From Phycisphaerae bacterium (GTDB taxonomy: Bacteria > Planctomycetota > Phycisphaerae > UBA1845 > CAIVHJ01): 64,000 nucleotides of DNA. The first letter of the stretch is position 1. Each line of letters begins with the position of its first letter. The notes under the pieces are model-generated. The model saw only the letters and a list, made by a program, of their open reading frames with translations. It searched no databases and was not told the DNA's origin. The position numbers were made by a program, and so were the translations under genes. This document shows positions 8,215-16,805 of the stretch, one piece after another. The DNA is taken from positions 22,049 through 86,048 of the forward strand of contig JAJVHX010000021.1 of NCBI GenBank assembly GCA_022072405.1, in the 5' to 3' direction.

Positions 8215-8270
8215 TAAGTTATTGTTGATGAGTTATCCGGAACGGTGGTGATTTATTAAAGGAGCGACTG

Positions 8271-8885
8271 ATGAGCTATTCGCCCGCCATGCAGATTCTG
8301 GTGGATGAGCATGAGGTGATACTGGGGGCGCTGGAAGCGCTGGAAATCGTCGCCCAGGATCAGCGGAGGCTGTTTGAATCCGATTTTTATGTTCAGGCCT
8401 TTGATTTTTTTCCGGCCTTCGCCGATCAGTGTCATCATGCCAAGGAAGAGGATCATCTTTTTCCGGTGCTGGAACGGCGGGGCATTGCCAAGTCAGGTGG
8501 GCCGATCGGTTGCATGCTGTATGAGCATGACGAGGGTCGGGCTCATGTGCGGGCGATCAAGAAGGCCTTGGCGGCTGATCCGGGTGGTCAGCAGACGACC
8601 ACTCAGGATACCATTCGCCGCGAAGCTTTGCAATTTGTGCAACTACTGCGTCAGCACATTCAGAAGGAAAATGAAATCTTATTCATCATGGGTGACCGGA
8701 TGATGACGGAGCAGGACAAGACTGATCTGGTGCAGAAATTCAACTGCACAGCCCACTCCCCTTTGCCGGTGGGAAGCCATGAGAAATATATCGCTCTGGC
8801 AGGGGAATTGCGAAGGCGGGCTGGTTTGAGCGACCAATTCACTGGTCGGGATGGCTATGCCCCCAATTGTTTGTGCGCACATTGA
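8271..8885 (+). CDS. Hemerythrin-like (HHE) protein
   Basis: A 204-residue protein with a hemerythrin HHE four-helix domain. Potential di-iron ligands are in LVDEHEVI, CHHAKEEDHLFPVLE, YEHDEGRAH and LRQHIQKENEILF. Members bind O2 or NO, or act in repair of NO-damaged Fe-S centres. No signal peptide, so it is cytoplasmic. The C-terminal 60 residues beyond the fold hold two Cys in APNCLCAH. An AAAGGAGCGA precedes the ATG. It is divergent from the Rrf2 gene and likely under its control through the 8183-8214 repeat. It ends 167 bp before moaA. Confidence 0.85.
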   Translation: MSYSPAMQILVDEHEVILGALEALEIVAQDQRRLFESDFYVQAFDFFPAFADQCHHAKEEDHLFPVLERRGIAKSGGPIGCMLYEHDEGRAHVRAIKKALAADPGGQQTTTQDTIRREALQFVQLLRQHIQKENEILFIMGDRMMTEQDKTDLVQKFNCTAHSPLPVGSHEKYIALAGELRRRAGLSDQFTGRDGYAPNCLCAH

Positions 8886-9052
8886 GCAATTGGGATTGAT
8901 GTTCATCTGGATACAGATGGCGAGCGCACCTTAATGATGTCTGGTCAACCATTTGCCGGTGCTGGCAGAGTAGGTGATGTAATCATTAAAAAACTATCGG
9001 ATTTCTGAAGTGGGTGGCCACCAGATCGGTTCTGCAATGCAGGGAGACCTTG

Positions 9053-10024
9053 ATGCTGGCGGATCGACAGGGTCGAACTATAGATTATCTGCGATTGTCG
9101 TTGACGCCGGCCTGTCCGATGCGCTGCCTCTACTGCCGCCCACAAATTCTGAATGATACGGGTGGGCTGCCGATCATGTCGGCTGCACAGATCGAATCCA
9201 TGGTTCGTCATCTGGTACAGCAATGGGGTATTTATAAAGTCCGGTTAACCGGTGGAGAGCCGACCACCCGCCCCGACTTGCGGGAAATCGTTGAGCGGTT
9301 GTCAGGAATCAGCGGTTTGCGGGATTTGGCGATAACGACGAATGGCCTCACGCTGGTTCGTGATATAGCGGATCTGGCCCGAGCAGGGTTACAGCGGGTT
9401 AATATTTCGCTCGATTCCCTGCGGACTGAAGTGTTCGAGCGTATGACCGGTGTTCGGGGTTTGGATCGGGTAGTCGCGGGGATTCATGCGGCTATGGAAG
9501 CCGGTCTGCGACAGGTGCGGCTGAATTGTGTGGTGCTGGCCGGTGAGAATGATGATGAGCTGGGCGAACTGGTCCAATTTGCATCGGAACGAGGTTTGGA
9601 GATTCGTTTTATTGAACTAATGCCGATGGGACCGCTGGCCGATCAGTGGACCCGGCACTACGTGCCGGAAAAACTGATGCGCTCCCGACTGGAGCAGATC
9701 GGGCGGGAATGGCAGCAGTTGCCGCAGGGTCATGATTCTGCGCGACGCTACCGGGTGCCATTGACCAATGGGCGTGTTGTAGTGATTGGTTTTATCACGC
9801 CGATGAGTTGTGATTTCTGCGTTTCGTGCAATCGATTGCGGATCACCGCTAGTGGAGAAGTCTATCCCTGTCTGATGGATCAGCCGCGAGGTAATGTTTA
9901 TTCGGCGGTGGATCCTGAATTCGACGGGGCGGAGTTGGACCGCCGTTTGCAGCAGGCATTGGACAACAAAGCCCCACTTCATCCCGCAACCGGCTTTACC
10001 CCGATGACGATTTTAGGAGGATAA
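9053..10024 (+). CDS. moaA: GTP 3',8-cyclase MoaA
   Basis: Radical SAM enzyme that starts molybdenum-cofactor synthesis by converting GTP to 3',8-cyclo-H2-GTP. The SAM cluster motif is C21, C25, C28 (CPMRCLYC); the second, GTP-binding cluster is in MSCDFCVSCNRLR with a later Cys in YPCLMD. LTGGEPTTRPD and the terminal GG tail are also diagnostic. The ATG at 9053 follows AGGGAGA; a frame from 9014 would add 13 unconserved residues. First gene of a tight nine-gene cofactor operon reaching 15062, in which most genes overlap by 4 nt. The length of 323 residues is normal. Confidence 0.95.
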   Translation: MLADRQGRTIDYLRLSLTPACPMRCLYCRPQILNDTGGLPIMSAAQIESMVRHLVQQWGIYKVRLTGGEPTTRPDLREIVERLSGISGLRDLAITTNGLTLVRDIADLARAGLQRVNISLDSLRTEVFERMTGVRGLDRVVAGIHAAMEAGLRQVRLNCVVLAGENDDELGELVQFASERGLEIRFIELMPMGPLADQWTRHYVPEKLMRSRLEQIGREWQQLPQGHDSARRYRVPLTNGRVVVIGFITPMSCDFCVSCNRLRITASGEVYPCLMDQPRGNVYSAVDPEFDGAELDRRLQQALDNKAPLHPATGFTPMTILGG

Positions 10025-10026
10025 AG

Positions 10027-10392
10027 ATGAGCACGAATTGGCCCACGGGTGGAACAGCTGCTTTACCCGGTACATATCGGCGCTTTGCCCAGCGTTTTCC
10101 GAAGCTGGTAGAAGCTCATGACATCATTGCCGAGGCGATTGAGCAGGAAGAATTACTGGATGAAAAGACCCGGGCCTTGATCAAGATTGGCATCTCACTG
10201 GGAGCGGGACTGGAGTCGGCCTTGCGTTCGCACGTTCGCCGCGCCACACAGGCAGGCGCCAGTGTGGGAGAGATTGAGAGTGCAATTGTGCTGGGGATGA
10301 ACACCTGCGGATTTCCTCGAGCCGTGGCGGCATGGAGCTGGGCCCAGGAGCAGTTTGAGCGGGATCGCCGGGAAGCAGAGCAGAAGCCATGA
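10027..10392 (+). CDS. Carboxymuconolactone decarboxylase-like protein
   Basis: A 121-residue protein of the CMD/AhpD-like fold (LLDEKTRALIKIGISLGAG, then SHVRRATQAGAS and a NTCGFPRAVAAWSW segment). The CxxC pair of peroxidase-type AhpD is absent (SALRSH in its place), so thiol peroxidase activity is unlikely. It sits 2 nt after moaA and overlaps moaD by 4 nt, inside the molybdenum-cofactor operon. Its job there is unknown. The family call is firm, the role is not. Confidence 0.75.
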   Translation: MSTNWPTGGTAALPGTYRRFAQRFPKLVEAHDIIAEAIEQEELLDEKTRALIKIGISLGAGLESALRSHVRRATQAGASVGEIESAIVLGMNTCGFPRAVAAWSWAQEQFERDRREAEQKP

Positions 10393-10640
10393 AATATCAG
10401 GTTCACCTATTTGGGCCTCTGGCAGAAATGGCATGCAGCGGTCTGGTTGAAGTCGATTGGCCTGAGCGTCATGAATGTACCGCGGCGGAATTGATGCAGC
10501 ATTTGGCCATGCAATATCCGGAAATGGGTCGACGGCTGGGGGTGGGATTTCTGGCGGTGAATTGTCGACGGGCCGCTCCGGAGCAACAACTGCAGGTCAC
10601 GGATGAACTGGCGGTGATCGGACTGGTGAGCGGCGGATGA
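10389..10640 (+). CDS. moaD: Molybdopterin synthase sulphur carrier MoaD
   Basis: An 83-residue ubiquitin-like protein ending in the obligatory Gly-Gly (LVSGG), which is adenylated and thiocarboxylated to donate sulphur to precursor Z. VHLFGPLAEM starts the fold and VTDELAVIGLVSGG ends it. It overlaps the genes before and after by 4 nt. No moeB-like activating enzyme is in the window, so that step must be supplied elsewhere. Confidence 0.9.
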   Translation: MKYQVHLFGPLAEMACSGLVEVDWPERHECTAAELMQHLAMQYPEMGRRLGVGFLAVNCRRAAPEQQLQVTDELAVIGLVSGG

Positions 10641-11035
10641 GGATTGAAGCGATCATCGTCGCGGGTCCGCTGAAACCGGCTGACGCATGGACGATCATGG
10701 GGATGGGTGCGTTGGTTTGTTTTGAAGGAGTGGTTCGCCCGGTCGAAGGTGGGGAACCAATCGATGGGTTATGGTATGAAGATTATGCACCGATGGCGGT
10801 TCAGGAGCTGGAACGGTTGGCCTGCGCTGCCGTTTTGCAATATGGCTTATTGGGGATATCTGCAGAACACAGCCGCGGTTTTGTGGCTGTGGGAAACTGT
10901 TCCTTTCGCTTGCGCATCGTCACGGAACATCGCGAACCGGCTTTGTCAGCTATGAGTTGGTATATTGATCAGATGAAACAGGAAGTGCCCATCTGGAAAA
11001 AAGCGGTTCGTCATTCTACTTTGAAGCAGGGATGA
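10637..11035 (+). CDS. moaE: Molybdopterin synthase catalytic subunit MoaE
   Basis: A 132-residue catalytic subunit that pairs with MoaD to make molybdopterin. Recognisable motifs are ALVCFEGVVRP, the WYEDYAPMA segment, SAEHSRGFVAVG and VPIWKKAV at the end, which holds the active-site Lys. Start by ATGA overlap with moaD; the stop overlaps moeA in the same way. Length and order are as expected. Confidence 0.9.
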   Translation: MRIEAIIVAGPLKPADAWTIMGMGALVCFEGVVRPVEGGEPIDGLWYEDYAPMAVQELERLACAAVLQYGLLGISAEHSRGFVAVGNCSFRLRIVTEHREPALSAMSWYIDQMKQEVPIWKKAVRHSTLKQG

Positions 11036-12255
11036 TGCCGCGCATAACGCCCATGAACGCATCATTAAAATCGCCGATGGAGGCCATAGCCTGTATCCTG
11101 GAGGAAATTGCTCCGGTAAGTGTAGAAGAGGTAGCGCTGGATCGGGTGGTGGGAAGAGTGGTTGCTGCACCCCTGATCGCGGATCGCGACAGCCCGCCTG
11201 TAGCCGTCAGTGCCATGGATGGTTATGTGATGCACTGGTCTGATGTGGAGTGGGGGACGCTGCCTGTCGTCGGCGAAGCGCTGATCGGTCAGGCGGCGGG
11301 GCTTGTCCGGGCGGGCACGACGTTGCGAATTTATACCGGTAGCCCAATCCCAGCCGGGGGTGATGTGGTGGTGCCGCGCGAAGAAGTGCGCGAACAGCCG
11401 GATCGGATCCATATTCTCAATCGTGCTGCGATCAAGGCGGGGCAGCATATTCGTCGAGCGGGCGAAAACGGTTCTGCAGGCGCGACGATTGTGGATCGGG
11501 GTTGCGTGGTAACTCCGGCGGTGATCGCCGCCCTGGCAGCGTGTGGGGTTAATCAGCCGAGCGTCCACCGTCGCGTACGCTGTAGCGTCGTGGTGACCGG
11601 AAACGAAGTGGTCGAGGTTGATCAGCCCGTAGCTCCGTGGCAGATCCATGATAGTAATGGACCCGCACTGGCTGGTTTTCTCAGTTCGGCAACTTGGATT
11701 CAAAAAATGCACACCACCCGGTCCAGGGATGATCGACTGCAAGTCCGATGCGCCATCACCGAGGCACTGGCGACGAGTGATGCGGTGTTGCTGACCGGCG
11801 GCGTGTCGATGGGTGATTATGATTATGTGCCGGAAGTACTACGCGAGTGCGGTTGTCGCGTGCTGTTTCATCGACTGTCGATCCGACCGGGTAAACCCAT
11901 ATTGGGGGCGATCGGTCCTGATGGGCAAGTCGTGCTGGCATTGCCGGGTAATCCGGTTTCTGTTCTGGTGACGGCGCGCTGGCTGGCCATGCCGATTCTG
12001 CAATATCTCGCCGGTATCAAAACACCCCAGCAACATAACGCTCATGTACAACTGTTCAATCCTGATGATAAAAGGACAGGATTATATTGGGCCCGATTGG
12101 TGCGCTTAAGCGGCGTTGATCAGGCGGAAATTGTAGACACACGAGGATCGGGGGACTGGGTCAGCAGCGCCCGCAGTGACGGATTCGTAGTGGTTGCACC
12201 GGATCAGTGCGGTGCGGGTCCATGGCCATTTTATTCGTGGAGCAGTGGATCATGA
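11032..12255 (+). CDS. moeA: Molybdopterin molybdenumtransferase MoeA
   Basis: A 407-residue enzyme that inserts molybdate into adenylated molybdopterin. Diagnostic stretches are SAMDGYVMH near the N-terminus, IYTGSPIPAGGDVVVPRE, LLTGGVSMGDYDYV and ALPGNPVSVLV. ATGA overlaps join it to moaE and to moaC. The family's usual length is about 400. It needs MogA, which is present three genes on. Confidence 0.95.
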   Translation: MMPRITPMNASLKSPMEAIACILEEIAPVSVEEVALDRVVGRVVAAPLIADRDSPPVAVSAMDGYVMHWSDVEWGTLPVVGEALIGQAAGLVRAGTTLRIYTGSPIPAGGDVVVPREEVREQPDRIHILNRAAIKAGQHIRRAGENGSAGATIVDRGCVVTPAVIAALAACGVNQPSVHRRVRCSVVVTGNEVVEVDQPVAPWQIHDSNGPALAGFLSSATWIQKMHTTRSRDDRLQVRCAITEALATSDAVLLTGGVSMGDYDYVPEVLRECGCRVLFHRLSIRPGKPILGAIGPDGQVVLALPGNPVSVLVTARWLAMPILQYLAGIKTPQQHNAHVQLFNPDDKRTGLYWARLVRLSGVDQAEIVDTRGSGDWVSSARSDGFVVVAPDQCGAGPWPFYSWSSGS

Positions 12256-12746
12256 ATTCGAAGTCGTCTCCATTTTCGCATCTGGATGGTCGAGGCCGAC
12301 CGCAGATGGTCCAGGTCAGTGATAAACCGCTGACGCAACGAAAAGCGGTTGCGGAGGGGTGGGTACGGGTGAGTACGCCTCTGGTGGAAGCGATTCGACA
12401 TCAGCAGCTCGCCAAGGGAGCGTTGCTGGACGTAGCACAATTAGCGGGTATCCAAGCCGCCAAGCGAACCGCCGAGTTGATTCCGCTGTGCCATGCACTG
12501 CCCATTGAGGCCATAGAAGTGCGTGCGGAATTGCAAGATCAGAGAGTTTATTTGTGGTCCCAGGTGTGTACGACCTGGAAGACGGGCGTTGAGATGGAAG
12601 CTCTAACGGCGGTGACGGTGGCGGCTTTGACGGTGATTGACATGGGTAAAGCGATCGATCCGGCGATGGTGATTGAAGGAGTACGTCTGGTGGAGAAAAG
12701 CGGCGGGATGAGCGGTGATTATCATGCTGAGGTGTTAGCGCCATGA
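12252..12746 (+). CDS. moaC: Cyclic pyranopterin monophosphate synthase MoaC
   Basis: A 164-residue enzyme that converts the MoaA product to cyclic pyranopterin monophosphate. It shows RKAVAEGWV, the LIPLCHALPIE motif, TGVEMEALTAV and LVEKSGGMSGDY. The ATG at 12252 overlaps the moeA stop (ATGA) and is preferred to an upstream in-frame start inside moeA. It ends in another 4-nt overlap with mogA. Confidence 0.95.
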   Translation: MNSKSSPFSHLDGRGRPQMVQVSDKPLTQRKAVAEGWVRVSTPLVEAIRHQQLAKGALLDVAQLAGIQAAKRTAELIPLCHALPIEAIEVRAELQDQRVYLWSQVCTTWKTGVEMEALTAVTVAALTVIDMGKAIDPAMVIEGVRLVEKSGGMSGDYHAEVLAP

Positions 12747-13288
12747 ATCCGATACAGGTCGCTATTCTGACGGTCAGTGATCGCTGCTCAGCCGGACTCA
12801 CCACGGATACTTCCGGACCGGCACTGGGTGTAATGATGCGGGAAACGTTAGCGGGGGAAGTGGTCGCCACTGGCTGTGTACCGGATGAGCAGGAGATTAT
12901 TGCGGAGCAGTTGAAGAAATGGGCCTGCCGCATCTCACCGCCGGATTTGATATTGACCACCGGTGGAACCGGACTGGCTCCGCGCGATGTGACTCCGGAA
13001 GCCACCCTGCGGGTGATCGAACGACGACACGTCGGATTGATGGAACTCATCCGTCGGCGATGCAGTGAGCAGACCATGCGTAGTTATCTGTCGCGGGGGG
13101 AAGCGGGAACGATCCGCCAGTCGCTGATCATCAACCTGCCGGGTTCAGAGTGTGGGGCGACCGAATCACTCGCCGCCGTGGTTGAACTGCTTCCCCATGC
13201 GATCGAGACCTTACGCGGTGAAGTTCAGGATGATGGTCGAACGGATGCAGTAATGACCGCCGGAAAAGTCATACACCATGAGTTTTGA
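12743..13288 (+). CDS. mog: Molybdopterin adenylyltransferase MogA/MoaB
   Basis: A 181-residue MPT adenylyltransferase: AILTVSDRCSAG, LILTTGGTGLAPRDVTPEA and LINLPGSECGA are the binding motifs of the MogA/MoaB fold. It activates molybdopterin with ATP for MoeA. Overlaps moaC by 4 nt. Length is in the normal range for a stand-alone enzyme. Confidence 0.92.
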   Translation: MNPIQVAILTVSDRCSAGLTTDTSGPALGVMMRETLAGEVVATGCVPDEQEIIAEQLKKWACRISPPDLILTTGGTGLAPRDVTPEATLRVIERRHVGLMELIRRRCSEQTMRSYLSRGEAGTIRQSLIINLPGSECGATESLAAVVELLPHAIETLRGEVQDDGRTDAVMTAGKVIHHEF

Positions 13289-13290
13289 TC

Positions 13291-14481
13291 ATGACCCGAT
13301 TATCCATCCGATGGCTGCCACGCTGGCTGAACAGAACGTCATCTTCGACAGATACCCTGCAATTTAATCTGGCAGAATTGTCCGGTTCACTGGGGGATCT
13401 GGGAACACTATTGCCCTTGGCGGTGGCGATGGCATTGAGTTGCGGAATGAATATCGGAGCTGTATTTGTTTTTGCCGGATTTATGACCATCCTTTCGGGT
13501 ATCTGGTTTCGTCAACCGATTCCGATACAACCGATGAAAGTAGTCGCGGCCGTTGCGATTGCTGAGGGGCTGCAACCCGGAGCCATAGCCGCGGCAGGAT
13601 TGTCTATCGGTGGAGTTGTATTGCTGTTGGCCTGGATGGGCGGAATCGATTGGCTGGCTGGACATATTCCGTTGGTCGTGGTGCGCGGCCTGCAAGCCAG
13701 TCTAGGTATCAAGCTGGTGTGGAAAGGATTGGAGTGGTTGGGAGCGCTGCCGATAATCGGTCCGGATAGTTGGCTGATGGCGGGAATACTGGGCGTGGTG
13801 ATCGGCTGGTTCTGGGGACGCCGCGTACCGATACTGTTGTTTCTGTTTTTAGGGGGAGTGGTATTGATGATGGTCGAATGCGGATGGCCGTCGACGTCGG
13901 TGATGCGCCAGAGTCCAGTAATTAAGTGGAGTTGGCCAAGCGGGACCGATTGGCAAGTGGGCGTGTTACAGGGAGCGATTCCGCAACTGCCCCTGACGCT
14001 GCTGAATTCGGTGATCGCGGTGTGCGGTTTGAGTCGAGATTATTTCCCGGGTCGGGGTGTGGCTCCTCGGAAAATGGCCGCTACAGTAGGATTGATGAAT
14101 CTTCTGTGCGTTCCCTGGGGAGCGATGCCGATGTGCCATGGTGCGGGAGGATTGGCCGCCACGCATCGCTTCGGAGCCCGCAGCGGCGGCAGCATGGTGA
14201 TGCTGGGTACGATCATGATAATATCCGGAATTCTGCTGGGCGGAGTATGGTTATCCCTGTGGGCACAGTATCCACTTGTGCTGCTGGCGGTGATGATCAT
14301 TGCTGCCGGGATAACGTTGACGGGGGTTACGCGCGATGCCTGGACGGGACGCTCGCTCTGGGTTGTCAGCATGATGGTCGGGGTCACATTGTTGTTCAGC
14401 ACTTTATGGGGATTTGTCGTAGGAATCGTTGTGATTCTTCTATTACAGGGCTGGGATCGCCGGCGTGGAGTGCGGTCATGA
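13291..14481 (+). CDS. MOT1-type molybdate/sulfate permease
   Basis: A membrane protein of about 396 residues with some ten hydrophobic segments. Two motifs define the MOT1 family (SulP superfamily): ELSGSLGDLGTLLPL near residue 30 and PQLPLTLLNSVIAVCGLSRDYF near residue 240. Plant MOT1 is a high-affinity molybdate importer, so the protein probably feeds molybdate to MoeA. The ATG at 13291 is chosen; a TTG at 13285 overlapping the mog stop is an alternative. It ends by ATGA overlap with mobA. Use of MOT1 in place of ModABC inside a cofactor operon is unusual. Confidence 0.85.
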   Translation: MTRLSIRWLPRWLNRTSSSTDTLQFNLAELSGSLGDLGTLLPLAVAMALSCGMNIGAVFVFAGFMTILSGIWFRQPIPIQPMKVVAAVAIAEGLQPGAIAAAGLSIGGVVLLLAWMGGIDWLAGHIPLVVVRGLQASLGIKLVWKGLEWLGALPIIGPDSWLMAGILGVVIGWFWGRRVPILLFLFLGGVVLMMVECGWPSTSVMRQSPVIKWSWPSGTDWQVGVLQGAIPQLPLTLLNSVIAVCGLSRDYFPGRGVAPRKMAATVGLMNLLCVPWGAMPMCHGAGGLAATHRFGARSGGSMVMLGTIMIISGILLGGVWLSLWAQYPLVLLAVMIIAAGITLTGVTRDAWTGRSLWVVSMMVGVTLLFSTLWGFVVGIVVILLLQGWDRRRGVRS

Positions 14482-15062
14482 AGCGTCTGCCGACCTATAT
14501 ACTGGCGGGCGGACAGAGTTCTCGCTTCGGTTCGGATAAAGCTCGCGCCCGGTTGGAGGGTGAGCCGCTCATTCAGCGGGTTGTAGGTCAACTGACTCAG
14601 GTATCGGAATCCATTACCGTCGTCGCTGAGGTCGCGGACAAGTATGGTGATCTGGCGTTACGGACGATTGCCGACATCCATCCCGGATTGGGTCCGTTGA
14701 GCGGACTTGAAGCAGCCTTGAGTGACTTGCCGCACGATCAGCAATGGTTGTTGCTTTGCTCATGTGATGGAATTGTTATTCGACACCAATGGCTGGAACG
14801 GTTGTATGAGGCGATGGTCGCGGATTTCGCGGCTGTCGTTTTCCGAAACGATCACGCGCAACCGTTACCGGGGTTATATCATCGTCATTGTCTCAGCAAG
14901 GTGCGGGCACGGATATTAACGGGTAAACGTAGTTTGCATCATCTGCTGGATGAAATTCAGACTCGATTCCTGCCACAGCCCTCCGATTGGCCAGAATTCT
15001 GGCAGATCAATACTCCGGACGAACTGGAACATTTCCGTCAGGAGCTTGACCGGCGATCGTGA
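14478..15062 (+). CDS. mobA: Molybdenum cofactor guanylyltransferase MobA
   Basis: A 194-residue nucleotidyltransferase that joins GMP to Mo-molybdopterin, giving the bis-MGD cofactor used by DMSO-reductase-family enzymes such as the one encoded at 17938-21456. The signature LAGGQSSRFGSDKA is at residues 9-22. It is last in the cofactor operon. Its 3' end overlaps that of the convergent chaperone gene by 56 bp (15007-15062). A long upstream in-frame extension is a shadow of the permease gene. Confidence 0.92.
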   Translation: MKRLPTYILAGGQSSRFGSDKARARLEGEPLIQRVVGQLTQVSESITVVAEVADKYGDLALRTIADIHPGLGPLSGLEAALSDLPHDQQWLLLCSCDGIVIRHQWLERLYEAMVADFAAVVFRNDHAQPLPGLYHRHCLSKVRARILTGKRSLHHLLDEIQTRFLPQPSDWPEFWQINTPDELEHFRQELDRRS

Positions 15063-15798
15063 GATTGACACTTCGTTCAGCCATACCACATTCATAGGGA
15101 CCGGTTGCTTCTTCTTCCAGTAAAGCGGGAGTACCTTCTGCCAAAGGTGCCAAGGAATGCTCCGTGGTGATCATCTGCCACAATTCCACCAACAGCCGGG
15201 CGGTGAGTTGATGGAGTGGATGGGGACTGGTGGCGGCCAGTCGCTCCGCAAAAAGCAACCCCCACTCACCGAGATGATCTCCCATAAAGTTGCGAAATGC
15301 TGTTGTAGTCACTTCGAGGTGTTCGGTGTGATTTTCCTGCACCGCCTGGGCGAGCATGATCAGCAGAATCGCGACAAATTCCAACTCAACGGTAATATGA
15401 TCCAGCTTTTCCGGCAAGCGCCCGCCATCGAAACCAAAAGCCTGATAAAAACCAGCGAGATCGGCCAGGATCGCCCCCTTATCCCGGCGGATATAAGCGG
15501 TTTCGTTGACCGGGCAGAGCATGGCTCCTTCGAATAATTGTCCATGCACCAACGCAAGTAACGCTCCGTGATCGGCGATACTTTCCTGCCACAACTGAAC
15601 CAACAGATCTGCGTGCGGTTCCGAAGCATCCAGTCCTGCGTGATTGAACAGTTGTCGGATCTGCTCAATCTCACCAAGAGCAGGCCATTGGGCTGATTGG
15701 CGGATCGGTGTAATCAAGACATCTTTCAGCAGCAGCAGCAGGTCCGCCTGAGCCAGCAGTCGAACTGGATCGGAAGCAGCAAGTAGGAGTGATTTCAT
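15007..15798 (-). CDS. TorD/NarJ-like molybdoenzyme chaperone
   Basis: A 263-residue all-helical protein of the TorD/DmsD/NarJ type, which guides cofactor insertion and Tat export of a molybdoenzyme. The segments FYQAFGFDGGRLPEKLDHITVELEF and DHLGEWGLLFAERL are typical of the fold. It is last in the minus-strand operon, with an ATGA overlap to the heme-subunit gene. Its target is presumably the 1,172-residue alpha subunit. The 3' end runs 56 bp into mobA on the opposite strand. Confidence 0.8.
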   Translation of the reverse strand: MKSLLLAASDPVRLLAQADLLLLLKDVLITPIRQSAQWPALGEIEQIRQLFNHAGLDASEPHADLLVQLWQESIADHGALLALVHGQLFEGAMLCPVNETAYIRRDKGAILADLAGFYQAFGFDGGRLPEKLDHITVELEFVAILLIMLAQAVQENHTEHLEVTTTAFRNFMGDHLGEWGLLFAERLAATSPHPLHQLTARLLVELWQMITTEHSLAPLAEGTPALLEEEATGPYECGMAERSVNLTIAGQAPDGNVPVRPEY

Positions 15799-16805
15799 GG
15801 TTGTACCTGTAGTGAAATCCAGTCAGAGTACTGCTTGCGTCCGCCCACGTTTTTAGATGAACCCTCCCAGATGGCGACACCGATCTGGTCGGTTTGGCCG
15901 GGATAAAACTGGAAGTCCTCGCGATCCTCCGTCGTGAGTGGACGCACAATGGTTATATACCAGCGGCCGTTCTGATAAACGCCGCAGCCGCGACTGGCAG
16001 AATCCGTCTGGGCGACGAGTGAACCAAATCCTTCCGCGATCATTTCCTGTACGGGTTGCCGACGTTCAAATTGGGCTTCGGGATTTTTCGATTGATGGGC
16101 GGCGAACCACATCAGCGCTGTTGGATTCTGAAATGATTCCGGAACGCGATAGGGCGAACCCTGGGCGGGATGTTTGTCTTGGGGCGTGGCGAACCAGTAA
16201 AAGTCAGCCCAGTAGTTGGGATGCACATCCTGCACATCCTGAAAGTGCTCGTCGATATCCTTCTGCCACAGCGCTTTCCATTGAATGATCTGTACGGGGA
16301 AAAGTTTTCCGCCCATCATGAAGGAAGCATCGCGCACCAGCGGGAATTGAATAGCCACCGCATCGGTAAAGCGCGCGGTATCCACATTCTGATCAACCGT
16401 CGAATCCGCCCAGCTCACCCGAAAGGCGATCTGGCTGCCATCCCAGACGGCTTGTAAATCCGCTTCCGTGATGGCCGCTTCGTAAACCGCCGGCATGGCT
16501 ACATTCTGCGGTTTGAGCGTGACTTTGCGAATGGGCGCCGCGGTCCAGAATTCCGCCACCGGGTCGGGTTGTTTGGGAATGCTGCTAATTTTAGGAATCA
16601 GCAGAACCCCTTGCTCGCGCAGTTGCTGTTGATGAGCGACCTGTTGAGCGATGACTTGCTGCTGTTGATCACGATGGATCATCGTTAATCCGACCGCCAG
16701 CAACAGCACGGTGACCAGTATGCTCAGGAGAAACACACGGTGACCGCGATACTGTTCATCGTCGGGTCGGATTTGAGGGTCAAGTGGTGTTGTGGCGGTA
16801 GACAT
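15795..16805 (-). CDS. Heme-b gamma subunit of type II DMSO reductase family (NxrC/EbdC-like)
   Basis: A roughly 336-residue protein with one N-terminal membrane/signal helix (VFLLSILVTVLLLAVGLTMI) and an exported domain of the ethylbenzene-dehydrogenase-related heme-binding family: SWADSTVDQNVDTARFTDAVAIQFPL, a MMGGK segment and HPNYWADFYWFAT. In this family the gamma subunit takes a heme b that passes electrons between the beta subunit and a periplasmic partner. The start at 16805 (or 16808) follows GGGAA and overlaps narH by 26 bp; the longer frame to 16916 lies inside narH. Absence of a NarI-type cytochrome supports a periplasmic enzyme. Confidence 0.8.
   Translation of the reverse strand: MSTATTPLDPQIRPDDEQYRGHRVFLLSILVTVLLLAVGLTMIHRDQQQQVIAQQVAHQQQLREQGVLLIPKISSIPKQPDPVAEFWTAAPIRKVTLKPQNVAMPAVYEAAITEADLQAVWDGSQIAFRVSWADSTVDQNVDTARFTDAVAIQFPLVRDASFMMGGKLFPVQIIQWKALWQKDIDEHFQDVQDVHPNYWADFYWFATPQDKHPAQGSPYRVPESFQNPTALMWFAAHQSKNPEAQFERRQPVQEMIAEGFGSLVAQTDSASRGCGVYQNGRWYITIVRPLTTEDREDFQFYPGQTDQIGVAIWEGSSKNVGGRKQYSDWISLQVQP

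Noticed and set aside
8886..9052. Possible Moco riboswitch before moaA
   Set aside because: Only a short CATCTG/CAGATG hairpin was found; the long conserved Moco RNA structure could not be traced by eye.
12316..13077. 253-codon minus-strand frame
   Set aside because: Antisense shadow of moaC and mog, which are unmistakable on the other strand.
13926..15062. 378-codon frame including mobA
   Set aside because: Only the part from 14478 is MobA; the rest is a shifted reading of the permease gene.
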